This document shows, one piece after another, positions 26,426-35,310 of a DNA stretch of 64,000 bases. The notes under the pieces were generated by a model. That model saw only the letters and a program-made list of their open reading frames with translations. It was not told the origin of the DNA and made no database searches. Every line of letters begins with the position of its first letter. The stretch's first letter is position 1. Made by a program: the position numbers and the translations under genes. This DNA is from Bordetella parapertussis (lineage in GTDB: Bacteria > Pseudomonadota > Gammaproteobacteria > Burkholderiales > Burkholderiaceae_B), in NCBI GenBank assembly GCA_945895265.1, contig CAMDEF010000002.1, positions 115,062 through 179,061 on the forward strand. Direction: 5' to 3'.

Positions 26426-27406
26426 TTACTGCGGCTCGGTTTTACTGCTTTTCACGACCGCATCCCAGCGTTTGATCTCGCTGGCAAGGTAGGCGCCATA
26501 CTCTTCAGGCGTCGACCCTAAGACTTGAGCGCCCTGCGAAAGTAACTTTTCTTTGGTCTCGGGGTTCATGAGGACTGCCATGATGTCTGTGTTGAGTCGT
26601 TTGATGATCGCGGGGGGTGTTTTGGCGGGCACCATAATGGCTTGCCAGGCGCCCAACTCAAAGCCCTTTAAGCCACTTTCGTCGAGCGTTGGCACGTTAG
26701 GAAGTACCGGCGAGCGAACCAGAGTTGAGACCGCAAGCGGTCGTACACGCCCTTCTTTTGCATAGGCTAACCCCACTGAAATCGGTTGCATATCAAACTG
26801 AATTTCGCCACCGACCAGGCCAATCATGGCGGGGCCACTACCCTTATACGGCACATGGTTCGCCACTAATCCTAATTTTTCTAAGACTAAAAAGGGCGCG
26901 AGATGGGTGATGTTGCCAACCCCAGCTGAGCCATACGAAAGCGAATCAGGCTTGGCTTTGAGTAGTGCGACGAACTCTTTGAAATTGGTGACAGGTACCG
27001 AGACGTTGACATTGAGCAGCATCGGGACAACAGTAGTCAGAACCACTGGCGCCAAATCTTTTTGTACATCAAAGCTTAAATTTTTGTACAGCGCAGGGCT
27101 TAACGCGACAGATGAGCTGTTGTAGATCAAGGTATAGCCATCAGGCTTTGAGCGCACCACATACTCAGCGGCGATGTTGCCATTGGCACCCGCTTTGTTT
27201 TCAATGACGACGGTAGCTTTCATGTGTTCAGCCAAGCGTTGCCCGACAATGCGGGCAATGATGTCAGAGGCCCCGCCTGGTGGAAACGGCACCACGAGCT
27301 TGATGGGTTGCGTCGGGTAGCCGTCGATCACCTGCGCTTGAAGACTCGAGACGCTGGCAGCCGATAAGGCGAGAAGACTGAGTGCAATCACTTTTAAAGA
27401 GGACAT
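26426..27406 (-). CDS. Bug-family (TctC-like) periplasmic solute receptor
   Basis: 326-residue receptor with a signal peptide of about 24 residues (cleavage near LQAQ). Its mature start is YPTQPIKLVVPFPPGGASDIIAR. VIENKAGANGNIAAE and HVPYKGSGPAMIGLVGG are the family signatures. It is monocistronic and divergent from an SDR gene; a pair of 21-base-spaced repeats lies between them. No cognate membrane subunits are adjacent. Confidence 0.9.
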   Translation of the reverse strand: MSSLKVIALSLLALSAASVSSLQAQVIDGYPTQPIKLVVPFPPGGASDIIARIVGQRLAEHMKATVVIENKAGANGNIAAEYVVRSKPDGYTLIYNSSSVALSPALYKNLSFDVQKDLAPVVLTTVVPMLLNVNVSVPVTNFKEFVALLKAKPDSLSYGSAGVGNITHLAPFLVLEKLGLVANHVPYKGSGPAMIGLVGGEIQFDMQPISVGLAYAKEGRVRPLAVSTLVRSPVLPNVPTLDESGLKGFELGAWQAIMVPAKTPPAIIKRLNTDIMAVLMNPETKEKLLSQGAQVLGSTPEEYGAYLASEIKRWDAVVKSSKTEPQ

Positions 27407-27460
27407 TTAACGAGGCCTTATTGTGGGAGTTCAATGGGTGTAAGACTGCCCAACCGTTGA

Positions 27461-27498
27461 TTGTCTGAGAGATTTTTTTGGTTGTCTGAGAGATTTTT
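27461..27498. repeat. Two 17-bp direct repeats at 21-bp spacing
   Basis: TTGTCTGAGAGATTTTT occurs at 27461-27477 and again at 27482-27498. The 21-base period puts both copies on the same face of the DNA helix, and the pair lies in a divergent promoter region, so it may bind a regulator of the Bug and SDR genes. Confidence 0.6.
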
Positions 27499-27556
27499 GA
27501 ATATTATGGAGGTTAGCCCATTTCACAGCAAGTGATGCAGACAAAAAGGATAAGGT

Positions 27557-28324
27557 ATGGACTATCAACTGAAGGGCAAAGTCGCTCTGGTGACCGGTGG
27601 CTCAAAGGGAATTGGTTTCGCGATTGCGAAGGCGCTGGCAGCTGAGGGCTGTTCGTTAAGGCTAGTGGCGCGTGATTTGGTCTCTTTAGAAGAGGCCCGT
27701 CGGCAAATTCAAGCGCAACACCAAGTCGAGGTCTTGATCGAGTCGGTGAATTTATCTGAGCCAGGCGCGGCCGAAGAGCTCGCCGCTGCTTATCCCGAGA
27801 CCGAGATCTTGATTAATTCTGCTGGTGCGATTGGGCGTGGTGGTTTGCTTGCGATTGATCCCGTTGATTTTCGCGATAGTTTCGAGGGCAAGGTCATGTC
27901 GACCATCATGCTGAGCCGCGCGCTGTATCCGCACATGATCGCGCGCAAGGCTGGTGTGATGATCAACATTATCGGTATCGCAGGCGAACGACTCAACGCT
28001 AACTCGATTGGTACGTCGGTTGCCAACGCTGCACTGATTGCGTTCACGAAAGCGTTTGGTTCAGAGACGGTCAATCATGGCGTGCGCGTAGTTGGGATTA
28101 ATCCTGGTTTGATTCATACTCCTCGCACCGAGAGCTTGCTGCATCCCCGAAACGATACCGATCGACAGGCGTATGCCAAAGTCATGGCGAATTTGCCTTA
28201 TGGTCGGATGGGAACGCCTGACGAGATTGCAAATCTTGCAGTCTTTTTTGCTTCAGATGCCATGGCGAAATACATCAGTGGTGATGTGATCTCTGTTGAT
28301 GCAGGAACACGTTTTCGGCAGTAA
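27557..28324 (+). CDS. SDR family NAD(P)-dependent oxidoreductase
   Basis: 255-residue classical short-chain dehydrogenase. The cofactor loop is TGGSKGIGFAIAK (residues 14-26), followed by NSAGA (where NNAG is usual). The catalytic Tyr-x3-Lys site is not evident at its expected position: the region after IGIAGERL reads SIGTSVANAALIAFTKAF, without the YxxxK motif. It may therefore be a non-canonical or inactive SDR. An AGGATAAGG site precedes the ATG. It is divergent from a Bug gene. Confidence 0.85.
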   Translation: MDYQLKGKVALVTGGSKGIGFAIAKALAAEGCSLRLVARDLVSLEEARRQIQAQHQVEVLIESVNLSEPGAAEELAAAYPETEILINSAGAIGRGGLLAIDPVDFRDSFEGKVMSTIMLSRALYPHMIARKAGVMINIIGIAGERLNANSIGTSVANAALIAFTKAFGSETVNHGVRVVGINPGLIHTPRTESLLHPRNDTDRQAYAKVMANLPYGRMGTPDEIANLAVFFASDAMAKYISGDVISVDAGTRFRQ

Positions 28325-28378
28325 CTCAGTTGCTCGCTTGGCATGCGCAAGGCGTGTACGAGTACCGACTTGTGATCG

Positions 28379-28449
28379 CACCACGCCCTTGCGGCGTGTG
28401 GTGGATGACCTGAGCTAACGGACCGAATATTGCGGTACGTTGGCTCAGG
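28379..28449. terminator. Two hairpins between convergent genes
   Basis: A GC-rich stem (CACCACGCC with GGCGTGTGGTG, 28379-28403) is followed by a long inverted repeat with 17-base arms, 15 paired (28409-28425 and 28433-28449), and a 7-base loop. No T-tract follows. Position between the stop codons of an SDR and a Bug gene suggests a bidirectional transcription block. Confidence 0.5.
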
Positions 28450-28460
28450 TTGCAGTGAAG

Positions 28461-29429
28461 TTATTCGGGTTGAATCCCAATGGCCTTCACTAGGTCACCC
28501 CATACTTTATCTTCTTTCGCTAAAAACTGAGCGAACTGTTCAGGCGTATCTTTGCTGCCTTGCGCTCCGATGTCAGCAATGCGTTTCACCATCTCGGGTG
28601 AAGCCATCACCGTCATGACCTCTTTGTGCAAGCGAGCCACGATCTCTTTGGGTGTGCCGGCTGGTAAAAACAAGGCATACCACTCATAGAGTTCAAAGCC
28701 GGGGAACCCTGATTCAGCAATGGTGGGCACGCCTTTGAGTGCCGGAGGGCGCGTTGCACCGGTGGTGGCCAACGGGCGCAACTTGCCGCTATTGACATGC
28801 GGAATCGTTGAGGTGGGGCTATTGATCAACATTTGAATATGGCCGGCTAGCAGATCCACCAAGGCTGGCCCGCCACCCTTGTATGGAATCTCGACAATGT
28901 TGACGCCAGCGAGCTTGATGAGATATTGCATCGACAGCTGCCCTGACGTTAAGCCTCCGGGTGTGCCATACGACAGAGTGCCCGGTTTCGCTTTTGCGAG
29001 TGCGATCAATTCTTGCAAGGTGTTAGCGGGCACAGAAGGGTTCACCGTTAAGAGACCCGGCATCAGTGCCAACATCGCTAAAGGAATGAAATCCTTTTTA
29101 GAGTCGTAGGGCAGGCTCTTGGCGATAAAAGGGTTGATGGCGTGCGCACTAATAAACAAACCAATGGTGTTGCCATCGGGTGCAGAGCGTGCAACGTCTT
29201 GGGTGGCGATAACGCTATTAGCGCCTGGCTTATTGACCACCACGACCGGCACCCCAAGCCCAGCGGATAGCGGTGGTGCAATCGCACGGCCTAAGACATC
29301 CGAGGTGCCGCCAGGCGCAAAGGTGACGACAATACGGATCGGTTTGCTTGGCCAAGGGTCAGCACTCGCTGCGAAGCCTGGAAGCAGTGCCGCGATTGTT
29401 AGTAGACAGAAAGACGTGATCTTTTTCAT
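28461..29429 (-). CDS. Bug-family (TctC-like) periplasmic solute receptor
   Basis: 322-residue receptor. The MKKITSF start at 29429 follows a GAGGAAACC site; a longer in-frame start at 29444 is unlikely. The signal peptide ends near AASA, and the mature start is WPSKPIRIVVTFAPGGTSDVLGR. VVNKPGANSVIATQ and EIPYKGGGPALVDLLAG match the family. It is the last gene of the long - strand set that includes the CoA transferase and the alicyclic-acid genes, so it may bind one of those acids. Confidence 0.9.
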   Translation of the reverse strand: MKKITSFCLLTIAALLPGFAASADPWPSKPIRIVVTFAPGGTSDVLGRAIAPPLSAGLGVPVVVVNKPGANSVIATQDVARSAPDGNTIGLFISAHAINPFIAKSLPYDSKKDFIPLAMLALMPGLLTVNPSVPANTLQELIALAKAKPGTLSYGTPGGLTSGQLSMQYLIKLAGVNIVEIPYKGGGPALVDLLAGHIQMLINSPTSTIPHVNSGKLRPLATTGATRPPALKGVPTIAESGFPGFELYEWYALFLPAGTPKEIVARLHKEVMTVMASPEMVKRIADIGAQGSKDTPEQFAQFLAKEDKVWGDLVKAIGIQPE

Positions 29430-29568
29430 GGTTTCCTCAGGCACATCTCGGGCTTGAATGTGATGTGCGTGTCAAATGCTTCTTGTTTTGTGAATGTGAA
29501 TACGATTACGACTGCGATCGAGATTGTGGTTGTGGTTATGTCCGCAATTGTAAAGTGCTTCACCCAGC

Positions 29569-30678
29569 TTAATTCAAAATTTCTTGCGTATGTTGGCCTA
29601 AGTCAGGGCTACTTTGCTTTTGTTGCGGGTTTAAGAATACCCCGCTAATCGGAGTGGGCAGGGCAGGTATGGTTTTCCCTGAGGCGGTCGCGATGGTTCG
29701 GTTAAAAACGCCACGCGCTTGAAAATGGGGATCTTGCACAGCTTGTTCGAGCCCAATGACTTCACACACACAGGTATCTTGCCCAGCGAAACGCATGTTC
29801 CAGTAGGCGACAGGATGCTGGGCAATAATTTTGGCAATGCTCGCTTTCACTAAAGCGGGGTTGTCGATATGCTGAAGCTCCGTTGCACCTAGCACCGTTA
29901 AAAAATTACCCCAGAATTTTTCTTCTAAGGGCGCTGCCGTTAAAAACTTATTGTCGGCGGTTTGGTAGATCTGATAGCGCGGGCTACCACCCGTGACAAG
30001 CTCGTTGCCTGCACGGGGCCACTGTCCAGCAGCCCAGCCGTCTCCTAAACCCCAATACATGAGCGGAAACAGGTTGTCAGCCATCGAGATGTCAAGATGA
30101 CAGCCTACCCCTTCAAGGTCACGCTTGCGCAGGCCCAGCAAGATATTCATGACAGCAGGATAAGCACCGCCCGCGAGGTCTGCGGTTAAGACAGGCGGCA
30201 CGCCGGGTGTACCGTTGGCATCGCCGCTCAGCCCTACCATACCGGTCTGGGCTTGATAATTCATATCGTGCGCGGCCACTTGGGCATAGGGGCCGGTTTG
30301 GCCGTAGCCGGTAATTGAGCAATAGACGATACGTGGATTTATCTTCACGACCGCTTGGTAACCTAGCCCCAGACGGTCCATCACACCTGGCCGAAATTGC
30401 TCAACGAGTACGTCCGCTTGCGCAATCAGGGCTTCGAGTTGCTTGATTATGGCGGGTGACTTTAGGTCAGCGACGATTGATTTTTTACCGCGATTCAGCA
30501 ACGCAAAGTTGACGCTATCTGTACCAAACTTTGGCGTGTACGACCGCATCTCATCGCCGGTGCTGCGTTCGATCTTGATGACGTCTGCTCCTGCATCAGC
30601 AAGCAGAAGCGTACACATCGGACCCGGTAACAAGGTACTGAAGTCTAGTACCTTGATCCCTTCAAGAGGTTGCATCAT
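29569..30678 (-). CDS. CaiB/BaiF family CoA transferase (class III)
   Basis: 369-residue class III CoA transferase. It begins with PLEGIKVLDFSTLLPGPMCTLLLADAGADVIKIE, a textbook start for this family (quoted here in part as residues 4-37). The catalytic aspartate is D138 in AAHDMNYQ. It moves CoA between acyl groups. The gene starts within the end of the upstream 3-hydroxyacyl-CoA dehydrogenase-like gene (17-base overlap). Sequence upstream of 30678 is open but belongs to that neighbour. Confidence 0.88.
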   Translation of the reverse strand: MMQPLEGIKVLDFSTLLPGPMCTLLLADAGADVIKIERSTGDEMRSYTPKFGTDSVNFALLNRGKKSIVADLKSPAIIKQLEALIAQADVLVEQFRPGVMDRLGLGYQAVVKINPRIVYCSITGYGQTGPYAQVAAHDMNYQAQTGMVGLSGDANGTPGVPPVLTADLAGGAYPAVMNILLGLRKRDLEGVGCHLDISMADNLFPLMYWGLGDGWAAGQWPRAGNELVTGGSPRYQIYQTADNKFLTAAPLEEKFWGNFLTVLGATELQHIDNPALVKASIAKIIAQHPVAYWNMRFAGQDTCVCEVIGLEQAVQDPHFQARGVFNRTIATASGKTIPALPTPISGVFLNPQQKQSSPDLGQHTQEILN

Positions 30679-31327
30679 CGTTCTCTTGAAATTGTTTGAG
30701 CCACGCATTGCGCGCCCGACGAGCAGGGGCGTAGGCTTCTTGACCAAGTTGTTCGTAAAGGTCTTGCGTGACTTCAAAGTGATGATGCAGGCCTGAGCGA
30801 TTTAAGAGGGCGATTGGCCCTTCTGGGTAACCCAACCCTAAACGCAGCGTCATATCCATGTCGTTAGCCGAGGCCAAGCCTTCATCTAAACGGCGCAGGG
30901 CAGCGTTGTAATACGGGCGAATCAGGCGATTGAGGATGCGACCAGGAAAATCACCACAGACAGCAACGACTAGGCCAGCTGCTTCAAAAGCCGCTTTGGC
31001 TGCTGCCAACGCAACTTCAGAGGTGTAGGGCATGCGCACGAGCTCAACCAATTTAGTCGGGGCGTCATCGCCTAATCTAAAACGTGCAAAGCCGACAACG
31101 TTCTCAGGGCCGTCGTCATCGGCAATGTGGACACCCAAGCATTCGTTTTCAAGTTCAATGGCCACAAAACTTGCCGCTGCGTGTTGTTCGCGCGCTTCGT
31201 CAAAGGCCTCGCCCGCATCAGCGCCGATGTAGACCACGCCGGCGCCTTCTTTACCGGCACGCTCAAAAAACGCGTGCGCTTCAGGAAACGAACGACTCTC
31301 TTCGGCTTGAATAATTTGATAGCTCAT
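30662..31327 (-). CDS. 3-hydroxyacyl-CoA dehydrogenase C-terminal domain protein
   Basis: 221-residue protein. Its C-terminal half (ILNRLIRPYYNAALRRLDEGLAS, then MDMTLRLGLGYPEGPIALLNRSGL) is the helical substrate-binding domain of 3-hydroxyacyl-CoA dehydrogenases. Its N-terminal half lacks a usable NAD-binding GxGxxG motif, so it may be a non-catalytic partner of the full enzyme encoded just upstream, or a degenerate duplicate. A GGAG site precedes the ATG, 2 bases after the upstream stop. Confidence 0.75.
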   Translation of the reverse strand: MSYQIIQAEESRSFPEAHAFFERAGKEGAGVVYIGADAGEAFDEAREQHAAASFVAIELENECLGVHIADDDGPENVVGFARFRLGDDAPTKLVELVRMPYTSEVALAAAKAAFEAAGLVVAVCGDFPGRILNRLIRPYYNAALRRLDEGLASANDMDMTLRLGLGYPEGPIALLNRSGLHHHFEVTQDLYEQLGQEAYAPARRARNAWLKQFQENDDATS

Positions 31328-31329
31328 GC

Positions 31330-32205
31330 TCAGGCTCCAAAAATCTTGCTGCTGTCGTAGGTGTGAAACCCTTGACCCGTTTTACGACCAAGGCGACCCG
31401 CGCCAATCATGCGTTTAACCAGCGGCGGGCAGGCCGCACGCGGTTCGTTCGTGAGACCGTGCATCGCGTCGCACAGCAATAGCTGAGTATCCATGCCCAC
31501 CATATCAAGCAGCTCGAGGGGGCCAAGCGGATAGCCCAGAGCGGTCTTGACGGCCAAATCAATGTTGACTGCATCGGCGACGCCTTGATCAATCAAGTTG
31601 ATCACGTCATTATTAAAGGGGATTAAAAAGTAATTCAATATGAAGCCGGGTGTATCGCGCGTACGGACCGGCTTTTGGCCAAGAGCCTCACACAGTTTCC
31701 AAGCCGCCTCAAAGGTTGCGTCAGAGGTGTTCATGCCGGGCGACATTTCAACCAGTTTCATCAATTGTGCAGGAAGGCAAAAGTGCATGCCGACAAAACG
31801 ATCGGCGCGTCCAGAGCCACCGGCGATCTCGGTGATCGAGATGGTTGACGTGTTTGACGCAAAAATCGTGTGCGCAGGGCAAATGTCATTCAGCTGCTTG
31901 AAGATCGAATGCTTGACCTTGAGATCTTCAAACACAGCTTCAATCACCAAATCGCAATCCGCAAATTCTTTTGCATCAGTCGTCGTTAAAAATTGCGCCA
32001 TGATCAGTGCGTCTTCGCCCGCAGCGAGTTTGCCGCGCTCGACTGATTTTTTTAAAAATGCTGCGGCTTGTTTGCGTGCGTTTTCAAGAGGTTCAGGCTT
32101 AAGGTCATAAATACGTGTTTTAAAACCTGCGCGCGCTGCAACGATTGCAATGCCTGTGCCCATCGTGCCACAGCCGACAATGCCAATAGTTTTCGAAACG
32201 TTCAT
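31330..32205 (-). CDS. 3-hydroxyacyl-CoA (3-hydroxybutyryl-CoA) dehydrogenase
   Basis: 291-residue NAD-dependent enzyme. GCGTMGTG at residues 11-18 binds NAD. SNTS (117-120), His141 in GMHF and Asn191 in GFILN are the catalytic set. Two positions are odd: the usual HFxNP motif reads HFCLP, and the Arg that normally follows the Asn (GFxxNR) is Tyr. The gene overlaps the upstream acyl-CoA dehydrogenase by 4 bases and has an AAGGA site. It probably oxidises a hydroxyacyl-CoA in the alicyclic or beta-oxidation branch. Confidence 0.85.
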   Translation of the reverse strand: MNVSKTIGIVGCGTMGTGIAIVAARAGFKTRIYDLKPEPLENARKQAAAFLKKSVERGKLAAGEDALIMAQFLTTTDAKEFADCDLVIEAVFEDLKVKHSIFKQLNDICPAHTIFASNTSTISITEIAGGSGRADRFVGMHFCLPAQLMKLVEMSPGMNTSDATFEAAWKLCEALGQKPVRTRDTPGFILNYFLIPFNNDVINLIDQGVADAVNIDLAVKTALGYPLGPLELLDMVGMDTQLLLCDAMHGLTNEPRAACPPLVKRMIGAGRLGRKTGQGFHTYDSSKIFGA

Positions 32206-33377
32206 CGTTTTTCCTTTTTCAGAAAGCTACGTCCAATCAATTGACGATGAATTTGATTGGTGCCTTCCCAGATTTGAGTAATTTTTGCATCGCGCATTAA
32301 ACGCTCGACGCGATAGTCTTTGCAATAACCGTAGCCGCCTAAAAACTGCACGGCATCGGTGGCGATGCGCATGGCGAGATCGGTGGCTTTGAGCTTTAAG
32401 ATCGAGGCCTCGATCCCGACGTTTGGAGAATTGGATTCAATCAGTGCAGCCACGCGCCACAACCACGACTCAACCATCACCAGTTCAGCGGCTAAGTCAG
32501 CTACGTTAAATTGCAAACCTTGAAACTCGAGCAAGCGTTTGCCGGACTGACGGCGATCATTCATGTAAGCGATCGAGTCTTTGAACGCGGCGCGCGCGAT
32601 ACCCAGCGCATGTGCAGCAACGCTTGGTCGCGATTTGTTTAATGAGGCGAGTAAGATTTTTAAGCCATCGCCGGGGTCGCATAATAAGTTTGCGCGAGGG
32701 ATGCGCACCTGATCAAACGAGAGCGAGGCAGTGCCTGAGGCACGCGTGCCCATTTTGTCTTCGGTGCCGGTGATGCTAAAGCCTGGGGTGCCTTTTTCAA
32801 GCACCACGGCGGTGATCGATTCTTTATCACCCGCGATTGCGCTCCACTTTCCAAACACGATATAAAGGTCAGCAACATCGCCATTCGAAATAAAGATTTT
32901 GCTACCGTTCATGATGATTGAATCAGCGTCGGGTGTGAAGGTGGTTTTCATCCCCGTGGCGTCTGAACCCGCGGTGGGTTCGGTAATCACCAGGGAAGCC
33001 AAGCCGCCTTCGGCCATGCGAGGCAGTAGCCGAAGCTTTTGCTCTTCGTTGCCAAAATCCATTAAAGGCTTGATGGCATGAAAGTTAGTCGCCCAAATGA
33101 TACCTGTTGAGGCGCAGGCTTCGCTGATCTCGCGCACACAGGCTAGATAGCAAGCGTACGATAAGGGTGCGCCACCGTAGGCTTCAGGGATGAACATGGC
33201 GTTCAAGCCCAAATTGTTGATCTCTTTGACGTTATCCCACGGAAACTCGGCGGTCTTATCGTAATGGGCAGCGCGCGGTGCAATTTTTTCGGCTGCAAGT
33301 TGCTTAACTGAATCGAGGAGCATGGTTTCTTCTTGCGTCCACGGCTGCGCGGCATCTAGTCTTTCTAATACGTTCAT
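32202..33377 (-). CDS. Acyl-CoA dehydrogenase, AliB-like candidate
   Basis: 391-residue acyl-CoA dehydrogenase. The flavin strand is VITEPTAGSDATGM and the C-terminal base is present in ITQIWEGTNQIH. A GGAG site precedes the ATG. Its neighbours are BadH-, BadK-, AliA- and BadI-like genes, so it is the best candidate for the oxidation of cyclohexanecarboxyl-CoA to the 1-ene (AliB step). That assignment is by context; by sequence alone it is a short-chain or branched-chain acyl-CoA dehydrogenase. Confidence 0.85.
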   Translation of the reverse strand: MNVLERLDAAQPWTQEETMLLDSVKQLAAEKIAPRAAHYDKTAEFPWDNVKEINNLGLNAMFIPEAYGGAPLSYACYLACVREISEACASTGIIWATNFHAIKPLMDFGNEEQKLRLLPRMAEGGLASLVITEPTAGSDATGMKTTFTPDADSIIMNGSKIFISNGDVADLYIVFGKWSAIAGDKESITAVVLEKGTPGFSITGTEDKMGTRASGTASLSFDQVRIPRANLLCDPGDGLKILLASLNKSRPSVAAHALGIARAAFKDSIAYMNDRRQSGKRLLEFQGLQFNVADLAAELVMVESWLWRVAALIESNSPNVGIEASILKLKATDLAMRIATDAVQFLGGYGYCKDYRVERLMRDAKITQIWEGTNQIHRQLIGRSFLKKEKR

Positions 33378-33501
33378 CTTTTACTCCGTAAAACTTCGCC
33401 GTTCTGGATGAGACTGGCGTAAAAAATTTTTTTGTGACATGCATCGACGGGCGAATTGACTGCAGTCGCGCACCTGAGTCTTTCGCAGGCCAGTCCAACT
33501 A

Positions 33502-34260
33502 TCATTGCAACATGCCGTGCGCGCCATCAATATAGATTGTTTCGCCTGTCATATAAGGTGAATTTAAGACAAAGAGTGATGTCACGAGATTGCCAATATC
33601 TTGCGCCTCGCCGGCCACACCAGACGGAATCCGCTTTGCCAGATAGTCAGCGAGGGGCCCTTTTTGAATCATCTCGCGATTAAAGTCTGTCATGACATAG
33701 CCAGGAGCGACGTTGAGCACCCGAATCCCCTTGGGCGCCCACTCGACCGCCATGCAGCGTGTCATCGCACCTACCGCGGCTTTGGTGGCGCAGTAGGTCA
33801 GGTGTTGCTTGACGCCAAGCTTGTCATAAAACGAACCAATGTTGACGATCAAACCACCTTTGTTTTCAAGTAGGTGGGGGTAAATTGTTTGACTCGCTGC
33901 CAAGACTGAGTAAGCATTGACATCCATCACGTTTTTGAACTCTTGCTCAGCAATGTCTTGCACGCGATCTTGCGAGTGGATGCCGGCGTTATTGACAAGG
34001 CCAATTAGCGGCTGGCCCGAGCGCTGTGCAATGTCAGCAAAGGCTGCTGTCAATTGTTCAGGGCGACTGACATCGCACTTGGCGCTGAACCAGTGTTTGG
34101 CAAGCTCTGGTGTTGCGCCTGTGATTTGGGGTGTCTCGCCCGAGCGTGACAGGCAGCCGACCGCGTAGCCCGCTTGCGCAAGACCAAGCGCGATGGCTGC
34201 GCCGATGCCGCGACTGGCGCCTGTGACGATAATGCAGCCTTTTTTTGATGAAGTGCTCAT
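33502..34260 (-). CDS. SDR family oxidoreductase, BadH/FabG-like
   Basis: 252-residue classical SDR. The cofactor loop is TGASRGIGAAIALG, with NNAGIH after beta-4, the catalytic serine in VNIGSFYDK, and the YxxxK site in TYCATKAAVG. It could oxidise 2-hydroxycyclohexanecarboxyl-CoA to the 2-keto form (the BadH step), given the gene context. Sequence alone only supports a beta-hydroxyacyl dehydrogenase. An AGGT site precedes the ATG. Confidence 0.87.
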   Translation of the reverse strand: MSTSSKKGCIIVTGASRGIGAAIALGLAQAGYAVGCLSRSGETPQITGATPELAKHWFSAKCDVSRPEQLTAAFADIAQRSGQPLIGLVNNAGIHSQDRVQDIAEQEFKNVMDVNAYSVLAASQTIYPHLLENKGGLIVNIGSFYDKLGVKQHLTYCATKAAVGAMTRCMAVEWAPKGIRVLNVAPGYVMTDFNREMIQKGPLADYLAKRIPSGVAGEAQDIGNLVTSLFVLNSPYMTGETIYIDGAHGMLQ

Positions 34261-34380
34261 GTTCTACCTGAAGAGGTCATAAATAGAAAGTGGGTCTAGG
34301 TTAACAAGTGGGGCGCGGCGCTGGATAGTGAGTCTGTTAAAAATCCTGCCGCGGGCACCATTTATTTTTCAGTCAACGAA

Positions 34381-35163
34381 TTAATGATCCTTAAAGATAG
34401 CGGGTCGCTTCTCAACAAACGCGGTCATGCCTTCGTTGGCGTCAGCAGTTTGAAAAATTAACGTTGATAAATCACGCTCAATTTTTAGACCTTGTTCGAG
34501 GGTTGTTTGCACGCCTCGCGAAATCGCTTGGCGTGCCATCTCAAGTGCCAAGAGTCCATGCTTAAGATATGGCGCTAAAAATTCGGTGCCGAGGGCGTAA
34601 GGATTACCATCGACGACCAAGCGCGTGACTAAGCCAATACGTTCGGCCTCAGTGGCTTCAACGGTGCGACCTGACAGGATGATATCGAGTGCGCGGCCTT
34701 CGCCAATCAAGCGGGGTAAGCGTTGTGTACCGCCGTAGCCTGGGATCAAGCCGAGTTTGATTTCTGGCAAGCCCATTTTGGCACGCGCCGTGGCGATACG
34801 AAACGTGCAGGACAGCGCCAGTTCAAGGCCGCCACCAAACGCGTAACCGTGAATCACCGCCACAGACGGAACACGCAAAGCGGCGAGACGATTAAAGGCC
34901 TCTTGCCCGAGACGTGCGCCTTCGTGTTGCTGCACAAGGGTTCGCCCGAGCAGTTCTGGGATATCGGCCCCGGCACAGAAAGATTTTTCGCCTGCGCCCG
35001 TGATCACCAAGCCGCGCACTTGTTGCTGCTCGATCGCGTGTTCAATTTGAGCCAGCGTGTTGTTCAGGTCTTGCAAGATCCCAAAGCTTAAGGCGTTGAG
35101 CGCCTTGGGGCGATTGAGATGCAAGTGGGCTAAGCCTTGGTCAATTGAAAGTTCTACCGCCAT
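34381..35163 (-). CDS. Enoyl-CoA hydratase, BadK-like candidate
   Basis: 260-residue crotonase. FCAGADIPEL forms the oxyanion hole with GYAFGGGLELALSC. Both catalytic glutamates are present (GGGLE and GLPEIKLGLIPGYGGTQRL), so it should hydrate enoyl-CoA. In the alicyclic pathway this would be cyclohex-1-ene-1-carboxyl-CoA hydratase (BadK). The ATG at 35163 follows an AAAAAGG site; a longer frame to 35190 has no such site. Confidence 0.88.
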   Translation of the reverse strand: MAVELSIDQGLAHLHLNRPKALNALSFGILQDLNNTLAQIEHAIEQQQVRGLVITGAGEKSFCAGADIPELLGRTLVQQHEGARLGQEAFNRLAALRVPSVAVIHGYAFGGGLELALSCTFRIATARAKMGLPEIKLGLIPGYGGTQRLPRLIGEGRALDIILSGRTVEATEAERIGLVTRLVVDGNPYALGTEFLAPYLKHGLLALEMARQAISRGVQTTLEQGLKIERDLSTLIFQTADANEGMTAFVEKRPAIFKDH

Positions 35164-35310
35164 GTTCGACTGCCTTTTTGGTTGGATCAATGTGGTGATG
35201 GTTCTTGAGCGATGTTCACTAATTACACTAGACGCATGAAGGAGGTCATAGACTAGGAGAAGAAAGGGTTTACCAAGAGCTATATTTCGACATTCAGAGG
35301 GCTAAGGTGA

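Noticed and set aside
31640..32110. 156-codon open frame on the + strand
   Set aside because: It lies opposite the 3-hydroxyacyl-CoA dehydrogenase gene and has biased, low-complexity composition.
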